Positions 57,614 to 64,000 of a stretch of DNA of 64,000 nt are shown piece after piece. Origin of the DNA: Mesorhizobium sp. YC-39. GTDB lineage: Bacteria > Pseudomonadota > Alphaproteobacteria > Rhizobiales > Rhizobiaceae. The notes below the pieces were generated by a model that searched no databases, was not told where the DNA came from, and saw nothing but the letters and a program-made list of their open reading frames with translations. A program made the translations under genes and the position numbers. How positions within the stretch are numbered: the stretch's first letter is position 1; the number at the start of each line of letters is the position of its first letter. The stretch is from the NCBI RefSeq assembly GCF_025753795.1, contig NZ_JAOWPS010000001.1:124001-188000 (forward strand). The letters run 5' to 3'.

Positions 57614-58975
57614 ATGGACCCGCTCATTCTGTCGCGTATCCAGTTCGGCGCGAATATCTCGTTTCATATCCTGTTTCCGGCGATCACTATTGCACTTGGC
57701 TGGGTGCTGCTGTTCTTCAAGCTGCGCTACAACGCGACCGGCGATTCCGCCTGGATGCGTGCTTATTTCACCTGGGTGAAGGTATTCGCGCTCTCCTTCG
57801 CCATGGGCGTTGTCTCCGGCGTCACCATGAGCTTCCAATTCGGCACCAACTGGCCGGGCTACATGGAAAAGGTCGGCAACATCGCCGGGCCGCTGCTCGC
57901 CTACGAGATCCTCACCGCCTTCTTCCTCGAGGCAGCCTTCCTCGGCATCATGCTGTTCGGCTTCCGCCGCGTCTCCAACCGCATCCATACGCTGGCGACC
58001 GTGCTTGTGGCGGGCGGCACCACCGTCTCCGCCTTCTGGATCATCGCGCTCAATTCCTGGATGCAGACGCCGGCCGGCTTCGAGATGCGTGATGGCGTGG
58101 CGCACGCCGTCGACTGGTGGGCAATCGTCTTCAACCCGTCGATGCCCTACCGGCTGGTCCACATGTTGCTCGCCTCCGGCCTGACGGTCTCCTTCCTGAT
58201 CGCCGGCCTGTCGGCACTGCGCTACCTCTATGGCGACCGTTCGGAATCGATGTGGAAGGCATTGCGCACCGGCGTCTTCACGGCGGCGATCCTGATCCCC
58301 ATCCAGATCTTCGCCGGCGACCAGCATGGCTTGAACACGCTGGAGCATCAGCCGCAGAAGATCGCCGCCATGGAGGCCAACTGGAACACCGGCCCCAATG
58401 TGCCGCTGGTGCTGTTTGCACTTCCCGACGAGGCGACCAAGGAGAACAGGTTCGAGTTCGCCATCCCCGACGGCGCCAGCCTGATCCTGCGCCACAGCAG
58501 CAGCGGCGTGGTGCCGGGCCTCAACGACTATCCCGGCAATCATCCGCCGGTCTTCCCGGTGTTCTGGGGTTTTCGCATCATGGTCGGCACCGGCGTCGTG
58601 ATGCTCCTCGTCTCCTGGTCGGCGGCCTTCTTCCTCAAGCGCCACCACAGCCTGCCGAAACCGCTGGCGCTGTTGATGGTGCCGATGGCGCTGTCCGGCT
58701 GGCTGGCGACGCTGGCCGGCTGGTACACTACCGAGATCGGCCGCCAGCCCTGGCTGGTCACCGGCGTGCTGAAGACCGCCGATGCGGTCGGCCCGGTCGC
58801 CGGCAGCCATGTCGCGCTGACGCTTGCCATCTATCTCGTCCTCTATGTGCTGCTTCTGATCGCCTATCTCGGCGTGCTGGTGCATCTGGCGCTGAAGGCG
58901 GCGAAGGATGGCGACACCTCGCCGCTGCCCGGCGTCATGAACGCGGCGCTGTCGCAACCGGCTGCAGAGGAGTAA
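57614..58975 (+). CDS. cioA: Cytochrome bd (cyanide-insensitive) oxidase subunit I
   Basis: A 453-residue integral membrane subunit of the CioAB-type quinol oxidase, which reduces oxygen with quinol. MDPLILSRIQFGANISFHIL carries the heme b595 His18; GTNWPGYMEKVGNIAGPLLA, FFLEAAFLGIMLFG and YTTEIGRQPWLV are diagnostic. The short Q-loop makes it the Cio rather than the E. coli CydA type. GGAG lies seven bases before the ATG. The frame upstream to 57539 holds no homology. I saw no FNR box in the 244-base upstream region. Confidence 0.94.
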   Translation: MDPLILSRIQFGANISFHILFPAITIALGWVLLFFKLRYNATGDSAWMRAYFTWVKVFALSFAMGVVSGVTMSFQFGTNWPGYMEKVGNIAGPLLAYEILTAFFLEAAFLGIMLFGFRRVSNRIHTLATVLVAGGTTVSAFWIIALNSWMQTPAGFEMRDGVAHAVDWWAIVFNPSMPYRLVHMLLASGLTVSFLIAGLSALRYLYGDRSESMWKALRTGVFTAAILIPIQIFAGDQHGLNTLEHQPQKIAAMEANWNTGPNVPLVLFALPDEATKENRFEFAIPDGASLILRHSSSGVVPGLNDYPGNHPPVFPVFWGFRIMVGTGVVMLLVSWSAAFFLKRHHSLPKPLALLMVPMALSGWLATLAGWYTTEIGRQPWLVTGVLKTADAVGPVAGSHVALTLAIYLVLYVLLLIAYLGVLVHLALKAAKDGDTSPLPGVMNAALSQPAAEE

Positions 58976-58980
58976 AGGCG

Positions 58981-59985
58981 ATGACCTACGACTGGCCGAC
59001 CCTGCTGCCCCTCATCTTCGCCGGCCTGATGGGCCTCGCCATCCTGATCTACGTCATCCTCGACGGCTTCGACCTCGGCATCGGCATCCTGTTCGCCGCC
59101 GCCGAGGATGCCGAGCAGGACACGATGATTGCCGCGATCGGCCCCTTCTGGGACGCCAACGAAACCTGGCTGGTGCTTGCCGTCGGCCTTTTGCTGGTCG
59201 CCTTCCCGCTGGCGCATGGCACCATCCTCACCGCGCTCTATATTCCGGTGTTCCTGCTGCTGCTCGGGCTCATCCTGCGCGGCGTCGCCTTCGATTTCCG
59301 CGCCAAGGTGCCGGCCGGCAGGAAGCATCGCTGGAACCGCATCTTCCTGCTCGGCTCGGTCATCGCCTCGCTGGCGCAAGGCTATATGCTCGGCGTCTAC
59401 GTGCTCGGCCTCGATGTCGGCTTGGGCGGCATGGCCTTCGGCGTGCTGGTGGCGCTCTGCCTCGCCGCCGCCTATGCGGCGATGGGCGCGGCCTGGCTGA
59501 TCTACAAGACCGAAGGCGAATTGCAGAAGAAGGCGGTGCGATGGCTGCGCACGGCGTTGGTGCTGGCAGCGCTCGGCATGGCCGCGGTGTCGCTGGCCAC
59601 CCCCTTCGCCAGCCCGCGCATCTTCGACAAATGGTTCGTCTGGCCTGAAATGCTCTATCTGTCGCCGCTGCCGATCCTGTCGGCGGTGCTGTTTGCCTGG
59701 CTGTGGCGGCAGACCTTCCATCTGCCGAAGCCTGACGACCGCCATGCGCTGACGCCGTTCCTGACCCTGGCGGCGATCTTCGCGCTCGGTTTCGCCGGGC
59801 TCGCCTGGTCGTTCTACCCCTTCGTCGTGCCCGATCGTCTGACCATCTGGCAGGCGGCTTCCGCGCCGGAAAGCCTCGCCATCATCCTGGCCGGCACCAT
59901 CGTGGTGCTGCCGATCATCATCTTCTATTCCTTCTATGCCTACCGGGTCTTCGGTGGCAAGGCGACGGATCTGACCTACGACTAG
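58981..59985 (+). CDS. cioB: Cytochrome bd oxidase subunit II
   Basis: A 334-residue membrane subunit with about eight helices, beginning MTYDWPTLLPLIFAGLMGLA and including IYVILDGFDLGIGILFAAAE and GPFWDANETWLVLAVGLLLV, the CydB signature. It starts five bases after the cioA stop, with GGAG and AAAGG just upstream, so it is the second gene of the cioAB operon. The long upstream extension of this frame is a shadow of cioA. A palindromic repeat covers the operon end. Confidence 0.94.
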   Translation: MTYDWPTLLPLIFAGLMGLAILIYVILDGFDLGIGILFAAAEDAEQDTMIAAIGPFWDANETWLVLAVGLLLVAFPLAHGTILTALYIPVFLLLLGLILRGVAFDFRAKVPAGRKHRWNRIFLLGSVIASLAQGYMLGVYVLGLDVGLGGMAFGVLVALCLAAAYAAMGAAWLIYKTEGELQKKAVRWLRTALVLAALGMAAVSLATPFASPRIFDKWFVWPEMLYLSPLPILSAVLFAWLWRQTFHLPKPDDRHALTPFLTLAAIFALGFAGLAWSFYPFVVPDRLTIWQAASAPESLAIILAGTIVVLPIIIFYSFYAYRVFGGKATDLTYD

Positions 59986-60054
59986 AGCAATTCCAGGAAA
60001 AGTGTGAAACGGTTTTCCCGGGAAAAGCGCGTAGCGCTTTTCCTGGGGAATTGC
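59985..60054. repeat. Palindromic intergenic repeat after cioB (GAGCAATTCC family)
   Basis: Nested inverted repeats: outer GCAATTCC...GGAATTGC, inner GGAAAAGCGC-GTA-GCGCTTTTCC (10-bp perfect arms). The left end touches the cioB stop codon. It can form a strong hairpin and probably acts as the operon terminator as well as being a dispersed repeat. Confidence 0.75.
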
Positions 60055-60206
60055 GCAAAAATGAGATTGACCGGCAAGCGCCGCTATCCGGCGGAGCTGA
60101 CGAGATCATGACCCTGCGGAAATGGAATATTCATCTTCCGGGGGAATAACCCTTCTTCGACTGTTACCGGCCAGCCATCGCGGCAGGCGAGAAGAAGGGC
60201 AACGCA

Positions 60207-62756
60207 ATGACCTCCGTTGCATCTGCGAGACAAGATCGGCTGGCCCCGGTGCTGCTCCGCATGGTCGCCCTGATCGCAGCACTTGCCTTTTTCGGCCTGC
60301 TGCCATTCCTGCAGCCTGCACATGCCCAGGAGACCGCCAACTGGGCTGGCATCTGGGACACGAAATGGCGCGGCGGCGGCGCCCAGATCAAATTCGAGCA
60401 GAACGGCGCCGAGGTGAAGGGCGTCTATCCGCTCTATAATGGCCGCATCGAGGCCAAGGCCGAAGGCGACAAGCTTGTCGGACGCTGGTTCGAGGGTGCT
60501 CGCCAGGGCGATTTCAGCTTCGTCCAGGCGCCTGATGGTGGAAGCTTCATGGGCCGCTTCGAAGCCGCCACCGCCGAATGGTGGACGGGCGTGCGCGTCG
60601 GCGCCGTCGAAGACCTCCGTGTCGACCAGGCGAGCCCAATGACCACGATGCGCTCGTTCCTGCAGACCATGAACGAAAGCGGCGCCGACAATGTGCCGCG
60701 CGCCGACGGTGGCGGCATGGGCCTCGCCGCCCTGGCCGCCGGCCTCATCGATGTCACGGAGGCCGATCGCGGCGGTCTCAACATGCCCGACTACAGCAAG
60801 CTCCTGTTCACTGTCATCGACAAGGCGACCTTCCGCCTGTGGAGCCTGCCGCACGACACGATCGCCGGCGATGAGGTGGGCGCCAAGCTCCAGCAGTATG
60901 ACACCAAGGTCGCCTTCGACGTCACCTTCCGCCGCAAGAACGGCGAGTGGTCCATCGTCGGGCCGCCGCTCGGCCTCCTTCAGGCCAAGCTCGCCGAATT
61001 CCAGGCAGCGCGGGGCGAGGCCGTCGACCAGGTCGACGATCCGAGCAAGCTGGCCTCGCCACGCGATACGTTCAAGGTGCTCCTGAGCGGCGTTACCGAG
61101 GCCGGCGACCCGGCAAAGGCAGCGCTCGATCTGCGCGACTACAATCCGGCCGTGCGCTCCGACGAGGCGTTCCTGCTCGAACGCTACCTGAAGAAGGTCA
61201 TCGATCGCATCGGCTATGTCTACTGGCAGGAAATTCCCGACGATCCCAAAAGCAACACGCCCTATGTCTATTTCGAGCATCCGTCCGGCAACATCGTCGT
61301 CGGCCCCGTTGAGACGGACAAGGGTGGCAAGGTCTGGCAATTCACGCCCGAGACGCTCGCCAACATCCGCACGCTCTATGCCGATGTCGAGGACGTGCCG
61401 GTGGCGCCGGAGTTCGCCGCCTTCGCCAGCAACGACCCGTTCTTCATCGCGCGCGGCCTCGCCCGCGAGATCAGCCCAGGCCTGCTTGACCGCGCCGGCC
61501 CGATGGAACGCTGGCAATGGTGGATGCTCGGCCTGGCGGTGCTGGCCGGCATCGTCTTCGGCTTCATCGCCAATGCGGTGATTTCCTTTTTTGCGCGCGG
61601 CCAGGACCGCTCGCAGCGCTCTGCCTTCTTCCGCGTCGTCGAATGGGCGGTGCGCTCGATCTTCCTCGGTCTTTTCCTGCTGATCGCGTTGCGCCCGCTT
61701 GGTCTGCCGCAGGTGGTCGCGGCACCCGCGAAGGCCGCGGCCTGGAGCCTGATCGTCATCGGCGCCGTGCCGGTTGTCTGGCACCTTATCGGCCGCATCG
61801 CCGGCCATTATCGCAAGCTCTGGCAGGTGCCCGGCTATCACGACACGCTGATCTCGCTGTCCACCGGCGTCGCTCGCGTCGCCGTGCTGGTCGTCGCCTT
61901 CCTACTTTTGGCCGAAGTGCTGGCCATCCCCTATGAAGGCGTCATCGCCGGTCTGGGCATCGGCGGTCTGGCCGTGGCGCTGGCGGCGCAGCCGACGCTG
62001 CAGAATTTCCTTTCCGGCCTCACCCTCTACGCCGACCGGCCGGTCAGCGTCGGCGACTTCTGCAAGTTCGGCGACCAGTCCGGCACCATCGAGCATATCG
62101 GCATGCGCTCGACCCGCATCCGCTCGCTCGACCGCACCGTCATCTCGGTGCCGAATTCGGACTTTGCCGGCATGCAGATCGAAAACTACGCGCATCGCGA
62201 CCGCACCCGCTTCGGCACGACGCTGCAATTGCGCTACGAGACCACGCCCGACCAGTTGCGTTACACGCTGGCCGCGCTGCGCAAGCTCCTGATCGCGCAT
62301 CCGCGCGTCATCGACGACCCGTGCCGCGTGCGCTTCGTCGGCTTCGGCCCCTATTCGCTCGACATCGAGGTGTTCACCTACATCATGACGGCGGACTTTT
62401 CCGAGTTCCTCGCCATTCGCGAGGACATCCTCTTGGCCATGATCAACATCATGGACGAGGCCGGGGCGCAGTTCGCCTTCCCCTCGCAGCTGGAATACAG
62501 CGCCGCCGACCTTCCCATCGACGACGAAAAGCGCATCGCCGCCGAGAAGCGGGTCAACGCCTGGCGCGACGAGGAAAACCTGCCCTTCCCCGATTTCAGC
62601 CAGATCGACAAGCTTGCACTGAACAACACCCACACCTACCCGCCGCAGGGCTCGGCGCATTACCGGGAGACAGAGCCCGACCCGACATCGGCCGAGGCCA
62701 GGGCAACGCTGGAAAAGGTGCGCTGGAGCCTGCCCTGGAAAAAGGGGGCGGCGTAG
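60207..62756 (+). CDS. Large mechanosensitive channel, MscS family, with extracytoplasmic N-terminal domain
   Basis: An 849-residue protein. A signal peptide (residues about 1-41, ending PAHA-QETANW) precedes a soluble region of about 390 residues that begins GIWDTKWRGGGAQIKFEQNG and looks like beta-rich ligand-binding sequence. Four or so helices follow from residue 435 (WWMLGLAVLAGIVFGFIANA), and the MscS pore/vestibule is at about 580-660 (GLGIGGLAVALAAQPTLQNF, DRPVSVGDFCKFGDQSGTIE, VPNSDFAGMQIENYAHRDRT). It gates solute release under membrane tension; the N-terminal part may be a sensor. The start ATG is well placed after GGCAACGCA. Confidence 0.88.
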   Translation: MTSVASARQDRLAPVLLRMVALIAALAFFGLLPFLQPAHAQETANWAGIWDTKWRGGGAQIKFEQNGAEVKGVYPLYNGRIEAKAEGDKLVGRWFEGARQGDFSFVQAPDGGSFMGRFEAATAEWWTGVRVGAVEDLRVDQASPMTTMRSFLQTMNESGADNVPRADGGGMGLAALAAGLIDVTEADRGGLNMPDYSKLLFTVIDKATFRLWSLPHDTIAGDEVGAKLQQYDTKVAFDVTFRRKNGEWSIVGPPLGLLQAKLAEFQAARGEAVDQVDDPSKLASPRDTFKVLLSGVTEAGDPAKAALDLRDYNPAVRSDEAFLLERYLKKVIDRIGYVYWQEIPDDPKSNTPYVYFEHPSGNIVVGPVETDKGGKVWQFTPETLANIRTLYADVEDVPVAPEFAAFASNDPFFIARGLAREISPGLLDRAGPMERWQWWMLGLAVLAGIVFGFIANAVISFFARGQDRSQRSAFFRVVEWAVRSIFLGLFLLIALRPLGLPQVVAAPAKAAAWSLIVIGAVPVVWHLIGRIAGHYRKLWQVPGYHDTLISLSTGVARVAVLVVAFLLLAEVLAIPYEGVIAGLGIGGLAVALAAQPTLQNFLSGLTLYADRPVSVGDFCKFGDQSGTIEHIGMRSTRIRSLDRTVISVPNSDFAGMQIENYAHRDRTRFGTTLQLRYETTPDQLRYTLAALRKLLIAHPRVIDDPCRVRFVGFGPYSLDIEVFTYIMTADFSEFLAIREDILLAMINIMDEAGAQFAFPSQLEYSAADLPIDDEKRIAAEKRVNAWRDEENLPFPDFSQIDKLALNNTHTYPPQGSAHYRETEPDPTSAEARATLEKVRWSLPWKKGAA

Positions 62757-62763
62757 GGCTGCT

Positions 62764-62912
62764 GATCTCCCCCCTTGAGGGGGAGATGTCGCCGAAGGCG
62801 ACAGAGGGGGTCGTCGCGCGTGGAGCGCCGGCCTTGATCTGCCGCAGGAGGCCGCACCCGGTCGCGCCGACCCCCTCTGGCCTGCCGGCCATCTCCCCCT
62901 CAAGGGAAGAGA
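62764..62912. repeat. Composite inverted intergenic repeat, copy 5
   Basis: GATCTCCCCCCTTGAGGGGG and CCGGCCATCTCCCCCTCAAG form the end hairpins, with GTCGCCGAAGGCGAC and outer inverted arms GACAGAGGGGGTCG and CGACCCCCTCTGGC. It lies in the convergent gap between the MscS and msrA genes. Confidence 0.8.
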
Positions 62913-62922
62913 TTACCCATCC

Positions 62923-63639
62923 TCAGCTCTTGTTGGCCGCCATCACCAGCACCGGCTTGTCGCTGTAGAGCTGCGGGAACAGCGACTTCAAATTCTCGAT
63001 CTTGGGCAGGTCGTTGTAGACGATGTAGGGATAGGTCGGGTTCAGCGTCAAAAAGTCCTGGTGGTAGTCCTCGGCCGGATAGAAGGTCTTGCCCGTTTCC
63101 AGCGTGGTCACGATCGGCTTTGGAAACACCTTGGCCTTGTCGAGCTGGGCGATGTAGCTCTCGGCGATTTTCTTCTGCGCCTCGTTTTCGGCAAACACCG
63201 TCGAGCGGTACTGGGTGCCGCTGTCCGGTCCCTGGAAGTTCAGCTGTGTCGGGTTGTGCGCGACCGAGAAATACACCTGCAGCAATTGGCCATAGGTCAC
63301 CTCTGACGGCTCATAGGTGATCTCGACGGCTTCGGCGTGGCCGGTCCGGCCGCTGCCGACCGTCTCGTAGACGGCGGTGTCCTTTTCGCCGCCGGCATAG
63401 CCGGAGACCGCCTTGGTCACGCCCTTGACGTGCTGGAACACGCCCTGCACGCCCCAGAAGCAGCCGCCGGCGAAGACCGCCTTTTCGGTGCCGGGGGCGG
63501 GCTTCTCGTCGATCGCCGGCGGCGGGATTACCACCGCCTCCTCGGCCGAGATCGCCGGCGTCTGCCAGAAGGCGGCAGCCGCCGCGGCAACGATCAGCGC
63601 CGCCAGCGCACCTTTTGCGAAGGATCTGTTCACGGACAT
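62923..63639 (-). CDS. msrA: Peptide-methionine (S)-S-oxide reductase, exported
   Basis: A 238-residue MsrA with the active-site motif FAGGCFWGVQGVFQHVKGVT (GCFWG, Cys near residue 60), GYAGGEKDTAVYETVGSGRT, HAEAVEITYEPSEVTYGQLL and NPTQLNFQGPDSGTQYRSTV. Unlike cytoplasmic MsrA it has an N-terminal signal sequence (KGALAALIVAAAAAAFWQTP) and so repairs oxidised methionine in periplasmic proteins. It ends LYSDKPVLVMAANKS and lacks the usual C-terminal cysteines seen in many MsrA proteins, so recycling may need another thiol. MsrB is not adjacent. Confidence 0.93.
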   Translation of the reverse strand: MSVNRSFAKGALAALIVAAAAAAFWQTPAISAEEAVVIPPPAIDEKPAPGTEKAVFAGGCFWGVQGVFQHVKGVTKAVSGYAGGEKDTAVYETVGSGRTGHAEAVEITYEPSEVTYGQLLQVYFSVAHNPTQLNFQGPDSGTQYRSTVFAENEAQKKIAESYIAQLDKAKVFPKPIVTTLETGKTFYPAEDYHQDFLTLNPTYPYIVYNDLPKIENLKSLFPQLYSDKPVLVMAANKS

Positions 63640-63775
63640 GTCTGATCTCCCAGGATGGTGTTTGACTATACGATAGCGCGATGCGCCGCGGTTTCACATT
63701 ACCGTGCGTGTGGGGCCGTGCGCGCCAAGCTGTCCGGGACAGGGAACCCCGGCCCGGACAGGGAGCGGCTGACGC

Positions 63776-64000
63776 CTACTTGGCCGGCGCCATTGCGTCG
63801 GCTGGCTTCATCGCGTCCGTTGCCATCGGATCGGCCGGTTTCATGGCATCCGTCTTCGGCTTCATCGCGTCCGTTGCCATCGGATCGGCCGGTTTCATCG
63901 CATCCGTTGCCGGCTTCATGGCCTCGGTGGCCATCGGATCGGCCGGCTTCATCGCATCCTCGGCGCGTGCGGCTGTTCCGGCGAACAGCGCGGTCGAGCA
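63776..64000 (-). CDS. Exported Met/Lys/Pro repeat protein, C-terminal part (runs off right edge)
   Basis: Minus-strand codons from 64000 to a TAG at 63776 read FAGTAARA (end of a signal peptide) then EDAMKPADPMATEAMKPATD, AMKPADPMATDAMKPKTDAM and KPADPMATDAMKPADAMAPAK. The product is built of MKPAD-PMATDA units, with methionine about every five residues, resembling pentapeptide MXKDX-type repeat proteins. The start lies outside the window. A periplasmic Met-rich protein next to exported MsrA could be a sink for oxidants, but that is inference. Confidence 0.75.
   Translation of the reverse strand, partial: CSTALFAGTAARAEDAMKPADPMATEAMKPATDAMKPADPMATDAMKPKTDAMKPADPMATDAMKPADAMAPAK

Noticed and set aside
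58117..58980. Long upstream extension of the cioB frame (622 codons in all)
   Set aside because: It overlaps cioA in another frame and lacks homology; the family start is at 58981.
63780..63965. Regular nucleotide repeats near the right edge as a CRISPR array
   Set aside because: Units are unequal, have no spacers, and translate in frame to MKPAD-PMATDA repeats of a secreted protein.
1..64000. tRNA, rRNA or riboswitch genes
   Set aside because: No T-loop GGTTCRA-type cloverleaf, rRNA core sequence or recognisable riboswitch core noticed by eye; a covariance search would be needed to exclude small RNAs.

Overview
The window comes from a GC-rich alphaproteobacterial chromosome, most probably Mesorhizobium or a close relative in the Phyllobacteriaceae. 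This rests on the gene content (rdgB-hemW, rph/hrcA, ku-ligD, an MbfA-type ferritin/exporter, a DUF892 protein, a cyanide-insensitive cytochrome bd oxidase), on several families of palindromic intergenic repeats of the rhizobial type, and on alphaproteobacterial regulatory signatures (an ICE-like palindrome, GGAAC-N16/17-CGTT promoters, a Pho-box-like site). I saw no tRNA, rRNA, CRISPR array, transposase or integrase. Most of the window reads as ordinary chromosome carrying accessory islets.

Layout. 1-9.8 kb holds housekeeping genes: queG (cut by the left edge), a glutathione S-transferase, uppP, yraN-rsmI, a small operon of a 41-residue ORF, a tyrosine-phosphatase-like protein and an EamA protein, a tightly overlapped VOC-rdgB-hemW operon, and the divergent rph/hrcA pair. 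9.8-13 kb carries an exported sugar dehydrogenase-like beta-propeller, a LysE exporter and cysteine synthase. 13.1-15.5 kb is a tandemly duplicated ECF-sigma/DGPF-domain module in which one sigma gene has decayed, while both copies keep the same promoter-like motif. 15.6-19.4 kb is a TAXI-type TRAP transporter with DUF1850, overlapping tail-to-tail with a saccharopine-dehydrogenase-like gene. 22-26.3 kb holds a DUF892 protein and the two-gene NHEJ system ku-ligD; both units are preceded by probable general-stress (EcfG) promoters. 26.3-29.5 kb has an ArsR regulator facing a small operon, and mbfA under a perfect ICE-like palindrome.

29.8-33.4 kb is the most unusual place. A threonine dehydratase gene is followed by a TPR-containing adenylate cyclase gene, and beyond that lies a 156-bp, about 98 percent identical second copy of the dehydratase gene's 3' end. 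The cyclase segment therefore looks like an insertion that rebuilt the gene end. 33.9-37.7 kb is an autoregulated TetR-HlyD-ABC efflux operon joined by 4-bp overlaps, with a palindromic operator inside its own promoter. 37.8-39.2 kb is a CYTH-CHAD pair. 40-43.6 kb has a second membrane adenylate cyclase and an XRE regulator divergent from an exported SMP-30-like protein. 43.6-49.8 kb contains an RND efflux pair between two decaying loci (a DUF1194 pseudogene; a truncated sulP with a frameshifted XRE gene).

49.8-64 kb contains a PAP2 phosphatase, a Tat-exported PhoX phosphatase with a candidate Pho box, a MarR-GNAT operon, a DUF2156 protein, a two-gene ABC transporter, cioAB (cytochrome bd), an unusual large mechanosensitive channel, an exported MsrA and the end of a Met-Lys-Pro repeat protein. 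Stress themes recur (DNA ends, iron, oxidative damage to methionine, efflux, phosphate), but apart from the short operons noted the genes are not obviously one system.
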